From positions 310,001 to 374,000 of the forward strand of contig JAXHMA010000004.1 of assembly GCA_034521835.1 (NCBI GenBank): a stretch of DNA of 64,000 nt, read 5' to 3'. Positions 56,659-64,000 of the stretch are shown here, one piece after another. Under the pieces are notes generated by a model. The model was not told the origin of the DNA, did no database searches, and saw nothing but the letters and a program-made list of their open reading frames with translations. Position 1 is the stretch's first letter, and the number at the start of each line of letters is the position of its first letter. Origin of the DNA: JAMQKA01 sp034521835 (GTDB taxonomy: Bacteria; Bacteroidota; Rhodothermia; Balneolales; Balneolaceae). A program made the translations under genes and the position numbers.

Positions 56659-57618
56659 ATGAATGCACGAAGCAAATACATCACTAATATTATACTAGCT
56701 GTCGGACTCTCTTTTATAATCACTCTGTTGCTGTTAATTCCCGCTAAAGCGATGTCCTATACTAATGCGGCAGATGATGCCTACCGGATTGAAGAATTCA
56801 CTATCAGCACTCCCGGCGAACTTGAGGTTAAGACTTCCGGCGGACACATTTCCGTTGAAGCATCGGAAACCAACACCGTACGGGTAGAGATATACGTTCG
56901 GCGCAACGGCCGGGAACTGACGCCCTCTGATACTGATCTGGATGACTATGATATTGATATTTCTCAATCAGGTAATAAAATAACCGCTACGGCCGATCGG
57001 CGCGGCGGCGGATGGAACTGGGGCCGCAACAACCTTTCTGTTTCTTTTGTAGTGTATACACCTCGTGAAATGCGTACCGACCTGCGTACCAGTGGCGGAT
57101 ACATAACTGCGAACGGACTGGATGGGGACCAAGAACTTTCTACAAGTGGCGGCCATATTGAAATGGTTAACATGAAGGGTACTGTGGATGCTCGAACTTC
57201 CGGCGGCCATATTGAAATTCGGGATTTTGCCGGCCAGATGGATGCCCGAACCAGTGGTGGTCATATTGAATCAGAAAAAGCACAGGGCACTATAAAGCTG
57301 CGGACCAGCGGTGGACATATATCGCTCCGAGAACTTGCCGGCAGCGTTGAAGCCAATACCAGCGGCGGCAGCATTGAAGCCGATCTTACCAGTATTGAAC
57401 AGTATGCCGACCTGCGTACCAGTGGTGGTCATATTAACATTGAGGTACCTGACGGCATTGGCCTGGACCTTGAACTGAAAGGTAATCGGGTAAACAGCAA
57501 TTTGAAAAACTTTACCGGCAGCGTTGAGCGAGATGAAATTTCCGGTTCCATCAACGGAGGCGGCCCAAAAATAACAGCCCGTACTTCGGGCGGCAGCGTT
57601 AGAATTCGTTTCAACTAA
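56659..57618 (+). CDS. DUF4097-type beta-solenoid protein, exported
   Basis: A 319-residue protein with an N-terminal signal or anchor (IILAVGLSFIITLLLLIP). From residue about 55 it shows nine copies of TSGGxI or TSGGxV at regular spacing (RTSGGYI, STSGGHI, RTSGGHI and so on), forming a right-handed beta-solenoid as expected in the DUF4097/putative adhesin family. The motif density is unusually regular. Function in the family is unknown; a surface or periplasmic scaffold is plausible. A hairpin terminator lies about 80 bp downstream. Confidence 0.85.
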   Translation: MNARSKYITNIILAVGLSFIITLLLLIPAKAMSYTNAADDAYRIEEFTISTPGELEVKTSGGHISVEASETNTVRVEIYVRRNGRELTPSDTDLDDYDIDISQSGNKITATADRRGGGWNWGRNNLSVSFVVYTPREMRTDLRTSGGYITANGLDGDQELSTSGGHIEMVNMKGTVDARTSGGHIEIRDFAGQMDARTSGGHIESEKAQGTIKLRTSGGHISLRELAGSVEANTSGGSIEADLTSIEQYADLRTSGGHINIEVPDGIGLDLELKGNRVNSNLKNFTGSVERDEISGSINGGGPKITARTSGGSVRIRFN

Positions 57619-57695
57619 CTAGTCCTGTCCTGTTTATACCAGGGAAAAGAAGACGTCACATAATCCCTGGTTTTTCAAAGCCTTCAAAAAATAAA

Positions 57696-57723
57696 AGGTG
57701 CCCTAATTTCAGGGCGCCTTTTC
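57696..57723 (+). terminator. Terminator after the DUF4097 gene
   Basis: GGTGCCCT (57697-57704) and AGGGCGCC (57711-57718) form a stem (one G-T pair) with a 6-nt loop, followed by TTTTCT. This is a typical intrinsic terminator and lies about 80 bp after the stop codon. Confidence 0.8.
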
Positions 57724-57920
57724 TATGTTGTTGATTTTATATATACCTGCCTTTTCCCTGCCTGTTTTCACCCACGTAAAATTCATGTTATCTTACCCTA
57801 TGAATTGATGCTTGTTTATCAAAAATTCATACAAGTAAAGTATAATCAAGACTTAAGAATAATTTCAGCTATCGGCTTTAAAACATTATAACCGAACACT
57901 AAATCAAAAATATAAGAGAT

Positions 57921-58481
57921 ATGAAACTCACACGTATTTTATCAGTTTTTGTACTGGCTCTAGTTATAGCTGCCTGTGGCGGTGAATCAAGCGATCAGCA
58001 AGCTGCCCAAGAGACAGAGACTACAGAACAGGCACGAACAATTGAGATTATTGGTCTTAACAGCTTAAAATTTGCTGTAGAAGAGAATGTTGACGGCATC
58101 ACCGTTGGCGAACAGGTTGGCACAAACAATGAACTGCTTCGTCTGGAGACCATTACTGCTCAACCAGGTGAAGAGATCACTATTGAATTAACTACTCAAA
58201 GCCAGCTGCCCGCTTCAGCCATGGCCCATAACTGGCTACTACTGGCTATGGATGCCGATGTAACAGCATTTGCCCAAGCTGCCGCCCAAGCTAAAGAGAA
58301 CGATTATGTTCCGGCGGATCAAACGGATCAAATTATTGCTCAAACCGGTCTTGCTGGTGGCGGCGAAACAACTTCTGTTACCTTTACCGTGCCCAGCGAA
58401 CCCGGCGAATATGAATATATTTGTACCTTCCCGGGACACTTTCAAGCCAATATGAGAGGTACATTGGTTGTAAAAGGATAA
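57921..58481 (+). CDS. Azurin-like blue copper lipoprotein
   Basis: A 186-residue lipoprotein (lipobox VIAACG) with an acidic, Gln-rich linker and a cupredoxin domain from about residue 40. The copper ligands of azurin can all be seen: His in MAHNWLLL, Cys-His-Met in ICTFPGHFQANMRG. Azurins pass electrons in the periplasm, often to nitrite reductase or oxidases. No partner gene is close by. The frame is intact and a strong terminator follows. Confidence 0.92.
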   Translation: MKLTRILSVFVLALVIAACGGESSDQQAAQETETTEQARTIEIIGLNSLKFAVEENVDGITVGEQVGTNNELLRLETITAQPGEEITIELTTQSQLPASAMAHNWLLLAMDADVTAFAQAAAQAKENDYVPADQTDQIIAQTGLAGGGETTSVTFTVPSEPGEYEYICTFPGHFQANMRGTLVVKG

Positions 58482-58508
58482 CAGCCCATTCTTAAAATTG
58501 AGTTACAT

Positions 58509-58540
58509 AAAAAAGGCCCGGAAATCCCGGGCCTTTTTTA
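58509..58540 (+). terminator. Terminator after the azurin-like gene
   Basis: GGCCCGG and CCGGGCC form a G+C-rich stem around AAATC-type loop bases, flanked by A residues on the left and six T residues on the right. It can work in both directions and so also ends the locus 2 curli transcript, which comes from the other side. Confidence 0.88.
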
Positions 58541-58590
58541 AATGCTCTTCCTAAAACGTTTGCTCTTTACCATACCTGTTTTTTCTAACT

Positions 58591-59217
58591 CTATTCCGAG
58601 GTATAGGTATCGCTGATTTGTACTGAATCAACTTTATTATTCCGTATAAACTTTTCGAAATTTTGAATATTCCTTTCACCGGCAGACAGGCTGGAATCTC
58701 TCACTTCATAATAAAACTCCGGGCCATCAGTAAATATTTCAAAATATATCTCGTAGGTGCCAATATCCGTTTCTGAGCTGGTGTTTTGCACCATAAATTC
58801 TACTTCAACAAAGGTACTGTCATTTTTAGCTCGTGCATTCCAAGATGTCACTTCCGCCGAAAGATATTTCTTGTTATTCCTTTCTACTTGTTTCATATAA
58901 ATTTGAGCAGAAGCCTTTCTATCCTCGCGAACTTTTACGCTTACACTACTTGAACTGTAGCCAGACTTTTCTGCATTAATCGAATAGTTTCCCGTGGGTA
59001 CTTCGTTGAGACTAAAGCTACCGTTCGAATTGGTGATAATTGAATTGGTAGCAGGAGATGTCGTTATGTTTACACCGCCAAGCCCCTCGTCCGTCTTGCT
59101 TGCCAGCACCCTGCCATCAATTGATCCATACAGCTCTGGGGTTATCGTCTCTTTGGAACAGGAGAGAATGAGTAGAGAAATAGATGATAAAAGCAGTATA
59201 CCGTACCTAATCTTCAT
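58591..59217 (-). CDS. Curli-linked lipoprotein with carboxypeptidase-regulatory-like domain, locus 2
   Basis: A 208-residue lipoprotein (lipobox LILSC after MKIRYGILLLSSISL), paralogue of the protein at 52033-52656. It shares GSIDGRVLASKTDEGLGGVN, GSFSLNEVPTGNYSINAEKS, EFMVQNTSSETDIGTYEIYF and LSAGERNIQNFEKFIRNNKV. It is the last gene of the second curli run. Conservation of the same gene at the same place in two curli loci argues for a shared function with the fibre system, although the nature of that function is unknown. Confidence 0.77.
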   Translation of the reverse strand: MKIRYGILLLSSISLLILSCSKETITPELYGSIDGRVLASKTDEGLGGVNITTSPATNSIITNSNGSFSLNEVPTGNYSINAEKSGYSSSSVSVKVREDRKASAQIYMKQVERNNKKYLSAEVTSWNARAKNDSTFVEVEFMVQNTSSETDIGTYEIYFEIFTDGPEFYYEVRDSSLSAGERNIQNFEKFIRNNKVDSVQISDTYTSE

Positions 59218-59243
59218 ACGTTTAATACCAAATTGCTTTAGGG

Positions 59244-59864
59244 TTAATTACTTATAATTACAGGGACAATCCGCCGGGTTGACTCAATTTCAAGAGCCGG
59301 ACTTGATCCGCCCTGTGGAGTCAGCTGGAAGCCAGAACCGGATTGCTCAGCACTATATTGCAGGTTGTTACCCTCAAAATTGAACAGGGCTCCTCTTTGC
59401 GTCCCGGATTGTTCAAACAACAGGTAATTATTATTCCCCTGCATGTTTATATGCGATATTAACTGGTGTCCCGTCTGGTAGACTTTCGCTTCATTATTAT
59501 TAACCAAATTGGTGGGACTGCCCATCTGGATAAATCCTGCATTATTGGTTCCACTCTGCTCTATGGATGCACTGTTCTGATCACCATAAACGGTAATTCC
59601 AGCATAATTTCCGTCAAATAAATGCATGCTATTGAAAATTTTACCGGCAGCGGAATTCTGCTGGAAAACATAATCCAGCCCAAATTTCTTGACCGCCTCT
59701 GTATGTTCAATATTTGATCGGTCAACCTGCTCTATTGAAACGGGACTTCTCCCGCTTTCGGCGGATCCTCCTGTGACAGAACCCTCCATATCTTGTGCAG
59801 TAACAGTTCCACTACCGATCAAAAAAATGATCAGAACAGTAGAAATTAGTTTGCGTATCATCAT
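59244..59864 (-). CDS. csgB: Minor curlin (CsgB-like) of locus 2
   Basis: A 206-residue secreted protein with signal peptide (KLISTVLIIFLIGSGTVTA) and several curlin-type units (ITVYGDQNSASIEQSGTN, NEAKVYQTGHQLIS, INMQGNNNYLLFEQSGTQ, FNFEGNNLQYSAEQSGSG). It ends with a hydrophobic stretch (TRRIVPVIISN), as in its paralogue of locus 1. By analogy it is a fibre nucleator. It is 27 bp upstream of the lipoprotein gene. Confidence 0.82.
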   Translation of the reverse strand: MMIRKLISTVLIIFLIGSGTVTAQDMEGSVTGGSAESGRSPVSIEQVDRSNIEHTEAVKKFGLDYVFQQNSAAGKIFNSMHLFDGNYAGITVYGDQNSASIEQSGTNNAGFIQMGSPTNLVNNNEAKVYQTGHQLISHINMQGNNNYLLFEQSGTQRGALFNFEGNNLQYSAEQSGSGFQLTPQGGSSPALEIESTRRIVPVIISN

Positions 59865-59919
59865 AATGAACCCTCACTTTTTTTCCATTCAAGTTTATCT
59901 ATTTCGTCCATCCATGCCT

Positions 59920-61326
59920 CTAAAAATTCTTAAATATATTGCCGATCAATTTTGGTTTTATAGTGATACCTGCGGAAATATTCCACTGCTGGTCGCTAAT
60001 AGATCCCACATCCACACCATCTAATCCGTGGTTAACCAGGTATCGATATTCAAATCCAACACGAGCTCCTATGGTTTCAGAAAATCGATAGTCAAATCCG
60101 GCCTCGGCATTGGCTGTTGGATATATCCCGTTTTTGAACCAGTCACTTTTGTTCATATACATAGGGCTACGATCGTAGGTAATCGCTCCAAATCCAATGC
60201 CCAGATATGGTGAAAGGTGGTGATCAGGAGTAAAATATTTTCTGGTACCCCCACCAAAGCCCAAATAGTATTGAGAAAACACATCCTCAGCACCGAGCAC
60301 AGACCGCTGACCGTATCCATACAAAGACATGGAAGGCGACAGAAAGTACTCCAGTTCCAGTGCTCCACCCGGTTTATGCATGGGATTCGGGTAGTTGCCG
60401 ATATGGCTGCCGTGGATAAAATTGGCTGTAACATTCAGGCCGGAGCGGAAGTTCTCGTTACTCGTCAGCCCAAAATAATCGGTTTGCGAGCGCTGTTTCC
60501 ACTTCTTCAGCTGTTTGTAGTTCTGTTCGTAACTATTGAATGCAGTCGTATCCCGGGCACTCCAGATACCCTGGTTTTCACCTTCAATCACCAGCATTTT
60601 AAGCGCCTCATCAATCGCCTCCGTAACGGCCATTACGGGAGGCTCGTTGTATGTAAATCCGGCTTCTGCCTCCAGCAGTCGGTTGGTGTCAATATATCGG
60701 AATGCGCCGCCCTGCAACTGCTGTGAAATAATCGATTTCGTGGTTTGAACTGTTTCAAGAATTTTTCCGGTAGAGGTTGATACCGCCCGGAGATAGATCG
60801 TAACCTGGTCTTTGCGAAACTGACCTGATCCCCCCGTTCCCAGTAGCCGAACGCCACCCCCGCCGGTTATTACATTAGTATCATACCCAATGATACCTCC
60901 CTCAAGCAGAACTCCCGCGAATAGCATCGGGGGCAAATTGCCACTTTGATTATTTTTCTGCCGCGTTTTCTGAATAATCTGTCGCTCATTCAGCAGGTTG
61001 GAAACTCCCGCACGCTCAATAGGCGTAAACCAGCCCGAGTCTTCCATCGATTTTATCAAAATTGAGGTGGCCCCCTGGGTCACAGCCGTTGACCAGCTTG
61101 CGCCCGACGATGCAGGTTTGTACTGACCAGTCTGGTCACGAAAGCGATACACGGCCGCCACAACTTTTTCGTTTGGGGCTGGCATCTCTTTCAATGACTG
61201 GTGAACCTCGCTGTTGATGCCTGGCTTAACCCTTTCTGTCTGGAGTGGGTGCAGCGCAGATGTACAGGCGCCAAGGCTTAGTGTAGTTAGCAGTAGAATA
61301 CAGACCCAAGAAGAATCTTTACGCAT
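59920..61326 (-). CDS. csgG: Curli secretion channel CsgG of locus 2, with C-terminal barrel-like domain
   Basis: A lipoprotein (LSLGACTSAL) of 468 residues and a close paralogue of the CsgG of locus 1. The CsgG domain contains NEKVVAAVYRFRDQTGQYKP, SWSTAVTQGATSILIKSMED, WFTPIERAGVSNLLNERQII, LEGGIIGYDTNVITGGGGVR and AFRYIDTNRLLEAEAGFTYN. The C-terminal 190 residues repeat the barrel-like extension (VTANFIHGSHIGNYPNP, LELEYFLSPSMSLYGYGQRS, HLSPYLGIGFGAITYDRSPM). Unlike in locus 1, the gene lies after the major curlin gene, with 311 bp between. A strong AGGAG precedes the start. Confidence 0.93.
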   Translation of the reverse strand: MRKDSSWVCILLLTTLSLGACTSALHPLQTERVKPGINSEVHQSLKEMPAPNEKVVAAVYRFRDQTGQYKPASSGASWSTAVTQGATSILIKSMEDSGWFTPIERAGVSNLLNERQIIQKTRQKNNQSGNLPPMLFAGVLLEGGIIGYDTNVITGGGGVRLLGTGGSGQFRKDQVTIYLRAVSTSTGKILETVQTTKSIISQQLQGGAFRYIDTNRLLEAEAGFTYNEPPVMAVTEAIDEALKMLVIEGENQGIWSARDTTAFNSYEQNYKQLKKWKQRSQTDYFGLTSNENFRSGLNVTANFIHGSHIGNYPNPMHKPGGALELEYFLSPSMSLYGYGQRSVLGAEDVFSQYYLGFGGGTRKYFTPDHHLSPYLGIGFGAITYDRSPMYMNKSDWFKNGIYPTANAEAGFDYRFSETIGARVGFEYRYLVNHGLDGVDVGSISDQQWNISAGITIKPKLIGNIFKNF

Positions 61327-61582
61327 TAGTGTACTCTCCTAATCAAAGATTTACCTTATTGAGAACAAACTCTTAAAGAAAACCTGGAGAAGAGTATTCC
61401 ATCCTCCCCGGTTGATAACGTGCAATTTTGCTTATTGAGCGATCGCGTTTCCTGCACTAAGCAGGACTTCTCTTGCCGTAATATTTTTGGCTTGCTTATC
61501 AGTAGATTTCTGTGGTTAAACGCCAGGCTGTTCGAGTAGCCTCTCCTTGCCGTTGTTATTTAATTCCATCTGGTTAATTAGT

Positions 61583-61608
61583 AGCTGGGAGGATATCGCC
61601 TCCCAGCT
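61583..61608 (-). terminator. Hairpin after major curlin 2
   Basis: A perfect 10-bp stem (AGCTGGGAGG, 61583-61592, with CCTCCCAGCT, 61599-61608) around a 6-nt loop. On the minus strand it lies 30 bp after the curlin stop, followed by an AT-rich stretch. It may stop part of the transcripts or protect the curlin mRNA end. The remaining 250 bp up to csgG contain no gene. Confidence 0.6.
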
Positions 61609-61637
61609 GTAATTTTATTTAATCAACCTGTAGATGA

Positions 61638-62783
61638 TTAATTTTGAGTAACGGTAACTGTATTGTTATTGCCGGAAACAGTATTCCTGCTTGTGTTGCC
61701 ATCAGACATTTGACTAATGGAAACAGTATTGGAATTACCGGTAATGTTGAAGCCATCTCCTGTGTACCAGTCCGAGCCAACCCTGTTGTTGCTTCCATCT
61801 TGCGTGATGGTGATTGTGTTATCATCACCTTTGACGTATCCAGCCACATAGTTGGTGTTACCATCTTTATCGATGGTAAGTGTATTACCAGAAGACTGGG
61901 AATTCCAGTTAGGATCGTCATGATCCACAGCAACCTTGGTTCTGTTGTTATCTCCATTTACATCTGTGGTTATTATATTATTGCTTCCATACTCCACAGA
62001 AAATTCGGAGTAGTTGTTGTTACCATCCTGGGTGGCTGTAACATTGTTTCCATCGCCATCTTGAAGGCTAAAGGAAGCAGCGTTTCCGTTGCCATACTGG
62101 TCGATATCAGCAGTGTTATTGCTTGAGAAATAGGCAGCATCACCCTGATGAACTGTAGCGTTGTTGCCTTCACCTTCCTGGTTTATATCGGCTGTGTTCA
62201 TGTCTCCATTTTGAGTGATGGAAGCTTCGTTGAGTGCTCCTACCGCGGTACCAGTCTGGCGAACAGCAGCGACATTATCGTTCCCCGCCTGTGTAATATC
62301 AGCATCGGCGTGGTGTTCTTGCCAGAGCCCGGCGGTGTTGTTATCACCCGTCTGGTCTAAATCTAACCAGTTCATATCACTTGCAAACGAAGTCCCGTTT
62401 TTCTGAAATGCATTGCTGCCCAGCGCACCATATTGACCGAGGATGTTTCCATCGCCTTCTTGGTCAATATCGGCAAGGTTGGGTCCAGACTGCTTTAGCC
62501 TGCTCTCGTTGCTGGAACCAACCTGGTCAACGTAGGCCTCTGCACCTCTTTGACCTTGTTGAATATTGCTATAGTTATCGGAACCTGAGTTTTGATTGAC
62601 TACGGCAGTATGGCCAGCGCCCCATGTATCTTGAGTGATAACACTCTCATGGTTATTGCCTTGCTGGTCTACCGTAGCATTGTTTCCATTTCCGCTTTGA
62701 TTTACCGTTGCGTCATTGTTCTGCGCTAATGCCATCGATGTGGCAAAAAGCAGTGCAAATGACAAGATTATTAACTTCTTCAT
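61638..62783 (-). CDS. csgA: Major curlin subunit (CsgA-like) of locus 2
   Basis: A 381-residue secreted protein (signal peptide KKLIILSFALLFATSMALA) rich in Asn, Gly, Gln and Asp, with at least thirteen curlin-type units: ATVNQSGNGNNATVDQQGNN, AYVDQVGSSNES, ADIDQEGDGN, ASITQNGDMNTADINQEGEG, VTATQDGNNNYSEFSVEYGS, and at the end GNNNTVTVTQN. It shares the end motif with curlin 1 (GNGNTVNVSQ) but is longer and differs in the middle, so the two loci may build different fibres. AGGAG precedes the start. Confidence 0.9.
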   Translation of the reverse strand: MKKLIILSFALLFATSMALAQNNDATVNQSGNGNNATVDQQGNNHESVITQDTWGAGHTAVVNQNSGSDNYSNIQQGQRGAEAYVDQVGSSNESRLKQSGPNLADIDQEGDGNILGQYGALGSNAFQKNGTSFASDMNWLDLDQTGDNNTAGLWQEHHADADITQAGNDNVAAVRQTGTAVGALNEASITQNGDMNTADINQEGEGNNATVHQGDAAYFSSNNTADIDQYGNGNAASFSLQDGDGNNVTATQDGNNNYSEFSVEYGSNNIITTDVNGDNNRTKVAVDHDDPNWNSQSSGNTLTIDKDGNTNYVAGYVKGDDNTITITQDGSNNRVGSDWYTGDGFNITGNSNTVSISQMSDGNTSRNTVSGNNNTVTVTQN

Positions 62784-62961
62784 AGTGTGTACTCCTATGA
62801 TTTATTTAGAAATTGATGAAGTAGTTATCGCGTTATTTATTCCGTTTATCGGAATCGAATTCGAGAGAAAAACTCCCGAATGGTTAGGAGCGAAGTATGA
62901 AGAAGAACCGCCCTTTGATGAACTAAATGACTATTCGTATTTTAGGGATCATTTAGCTTTA

Positions 62962-63033
62962 TGGGCATCGCCAGGGAATCTTACCCTTCTCTTTACCGCA
63001 AGGTGCAGAGAAGCTCCTCTGGTGGTGCCTTCC
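62962..63033 (-). ncRNA. Possible structured leader RNA upstream of major curlin 2
   Basis: Read on the minus strand: GGCACCACCAG at the 5' side can pair with CTGGCGATGCC at the 3' side, enclosing a stem CTTCTCT/AGAGAAG. The order (GGC, stem, GGTAAGAT, GGCG, GCCC, TAAA) resembles that of the element before curlin 1. The curlin start is 179 nt downstream. The stem has different bases in the two copies. The exact folding is not determined here. Confidence 0.38.
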
Positions 63034-63071
63034 TTTATTCACTCCTAAATTCTTCGTGCAAATCCAGATTC

Positions 63072-63536
63072 TTATTGTTGACTAATTCCTGAAAATCCTG
63101 AAGGTATTGTTACACTCGTTGATTCGCCTGTAAGAATATTGTTAATATTGATGCTTACTCCGTCTGGACCTGGATTTACCTTGATGTTAAATTCTCCAAA
63201 TTCATAGGTACTTTGTTCTTCCAGATTGATGTTACCCTCACCAAAACGATCGCCAATAATCTGGCGCGTTAACTGTGAAAGCGCCTGCCGCTGTAGTGAC
63301 TCTTCGAAATTTTGCAGTGGATCACGCTGTCTAAAACCGGACCCTGATCCCTGAAACTTGTTTTGCTTGTTTGCCGAATTCATCATCCAGCTATAGTTGT
63401 AGGGACTTCCCCCAAAGGCAGGATTTTTGGGCTGATAGACAAAGTCTTGCGCCTGCAGCACACCTGTACCTCCAAACATCATAGCTGTAAAAAGTACAAT
63501 ACTTGCTGCGATTGCAGATTTAGAACAACTCATCAT
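63072..63536 (-). CDS. csgF: Curli assembly protein CsgF of locus 2
   Basis: A 154-residue protein with signal peptide and the mature N-terminus YQPKNPAFGGSPYNYSWMMN that fits into CsgG. The C-terminal part (FGEFNIKVNPGPDGVSININ) matches the CsgF of locus 1. Starts at ATG 63536 one base after the csgE stop. Intact. Confidence 0.94.
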   Translation of the reverse strand: MMSCSKSAIAASIVLFTAMMFGGTGVLQAQDFVYQPKNPAFGGSPYNYSWMMNSANKQNKFQGSGSGFRQRDPLQNFEESLQRQALSQLTRQIIGDRFGEGNINLEEQSTYEFGEFNIKVNPGPDGVSININNILTGESTSVTIPSGFSGISQQ

Positions 63537-63537
63537 G

Positions 63538-64000
63538 TTAATACCCAGCTAATTCATTTTGATTACCTGCCAGTCGCAATATTTTTTTCTGGCAGATTGA
63601 AACAGCCTGCCTGGCCTTCTTCTTTGTTTTGTGATATCGTGGTTCCAGCCGATTTCTAAATACAAGTTGATCGTTAATCTCAATGTTGACCATAGTACCA
63701 CGAGAAGGCACCGGCTGTTCTGAAATGGTTATCGTAAAATTCTTAGCCTGTTCGGGAGTCTCCCAATATTTGTAAAAGATCGAATAGAAATCTCTTCCCA
63801 TTTTGGTACGGGTTTCATCCAGTACCATGCCGCCCAGCCCCAGACCACTGTACACTTCCTGCCCAGATGATTTTTGGGGCTTGGCTTGTTCCTGTTTCTT
63901 TTCCTTCTTTACGACGGCATTGAATGCTTTCCTAAATTCTTGTAACGCCTTTGTCTTTTCTGTTTTCGGTTGGCTGGTTTTCAATGAATCTCCGCCGTTC
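63538..64000 (-). CDS. csgE: CsgE-domain curli assembly protein of locus 2, cut by window edge
   Basis: The visible C-terminal 150 residues hold a charged linker (TEKTKALQEFRKAFNAVVKK) and the CsgE domain (GGMVLDETRTKMGRDFYSIF, FTITISEQPVPSRGTMVNIE, KARQAVSICQKKIL). The frame is open to the window edge, so the gene begins outside. The linker resembles that of the LysM-CsgE protein in locus 1, suggesting a similar fused form; the LysM part is not in view. Confidence 0.85.
   Translation of the reverse strand, partial: NGGDSLKTSQPKTEKTKALQEFRKAFNAVVKKEKKQEQAKPQKSSGQEVYSGLGLGGMVLDETRTKMGRDFYSIFYKYWETPEQAKNFTITISEQPVPSRGTMVNIEINDQLVFRNRLEPRYHKTKKKARQAVSICQKKILRLAGNQNELAGY

Noticed and set aside
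62716..63048. 110-residue plus-strand frame upstream of the second curlin gene
   Set aside because: It starts within the curlin signal peptide region on the opposite strand and spans the leader; no family features are seen, though a small gene cannot be fully excluded.

Overview
The window looks like a chromosomal segment of a member of the Bacteroidota/Balneolota side of the FCB group. The evidence is an OmpA-barrel protein, a TonB-dependent receptor, PorT-like barrels, a DUF5117/5118-type metalloprotease, an ECF sigma factor with a TPR kinase, and curli genes of the Gram-negative type. Base composition is moderate. The species cannot be named from sequence alone. Many genes carry single-base frameshifts, often in homopolymers (comEC, the AI-2E permease, the kinase, aat, uvrB, a TonB receptor), so uncorrected indels in the assembly are likely. 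The lesions are much denser in the CRISPR interference genes.

Layout. 1-5.5 kb: comEC tail, AI-2E permease, xseB-dxs, a small barrel protein. 5.6-10.5 kb: a PD40 propeller lipoprotein divergent from an ECF sigma factor and a Ser/Thr kinase with TPRs. 10.5-22.4 kb: a type I-B CRISPR-Cas island (cas8b-cas7-cas5-cas3-cas6, a RAYT-type Y1 transposase, cas1-cas2-cas4, then 18 repeats). Five copies of a 33-nt palindrome lie among cas3, cas6, the transposase and cas1, two of them inside reading frames. The left edge of the island carries an inverted copy of the aat 3' end plus part of a CRISPR repeat; intact-looking aat sequence lies at the right edge. 22.4-30.6 kb: aat, a CstA transporter, an SLC13/RCK permease, a deleted SLC13 remnant, a metalloprotease, SemiSWEET. 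30.7-39.8 kb: housekeeping genes (fabI, ffh, rpsP-rimM-trmD-rplS, a phospholipid-type methyltransferase, uvrB). 40-47 kb: bifunctional tyrA, a TlpA-type thioredoxin, an outer-membrane protein with a TonB receptor, an OmpA protein, an iodotyrosine-deiodinase-like flavoprotein.

47.4-64 kb: two paralogous curli loci facing each other. Locus 1 (+) is LysM-csgE, csgF, csgG, major curlin, minor curlin, lipoprotein. Locus 2 (-) is csgE, csgF, major curlin, csgG, minor curlin, lipoprotein. Both CsgG proteins carry an extra C-terminal barrel-like domain. Both major curlins have a possible structured leader upstream and a hairpin downstream. Both loci end with a homologous lipoprotein that is not a classical Csg protein. 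Between them lie two membrane zinc peptidases, a proline dehydrogenase, a DUF4097 solenoid protein and an azurin-like lipoprotein.

The most notable features are the dual curli systems with fused secretion components, and a CRISPR locus colonised by a RAYT/palindrome system whose adaptation genes are intact while its interference genes are riddled with lesions.
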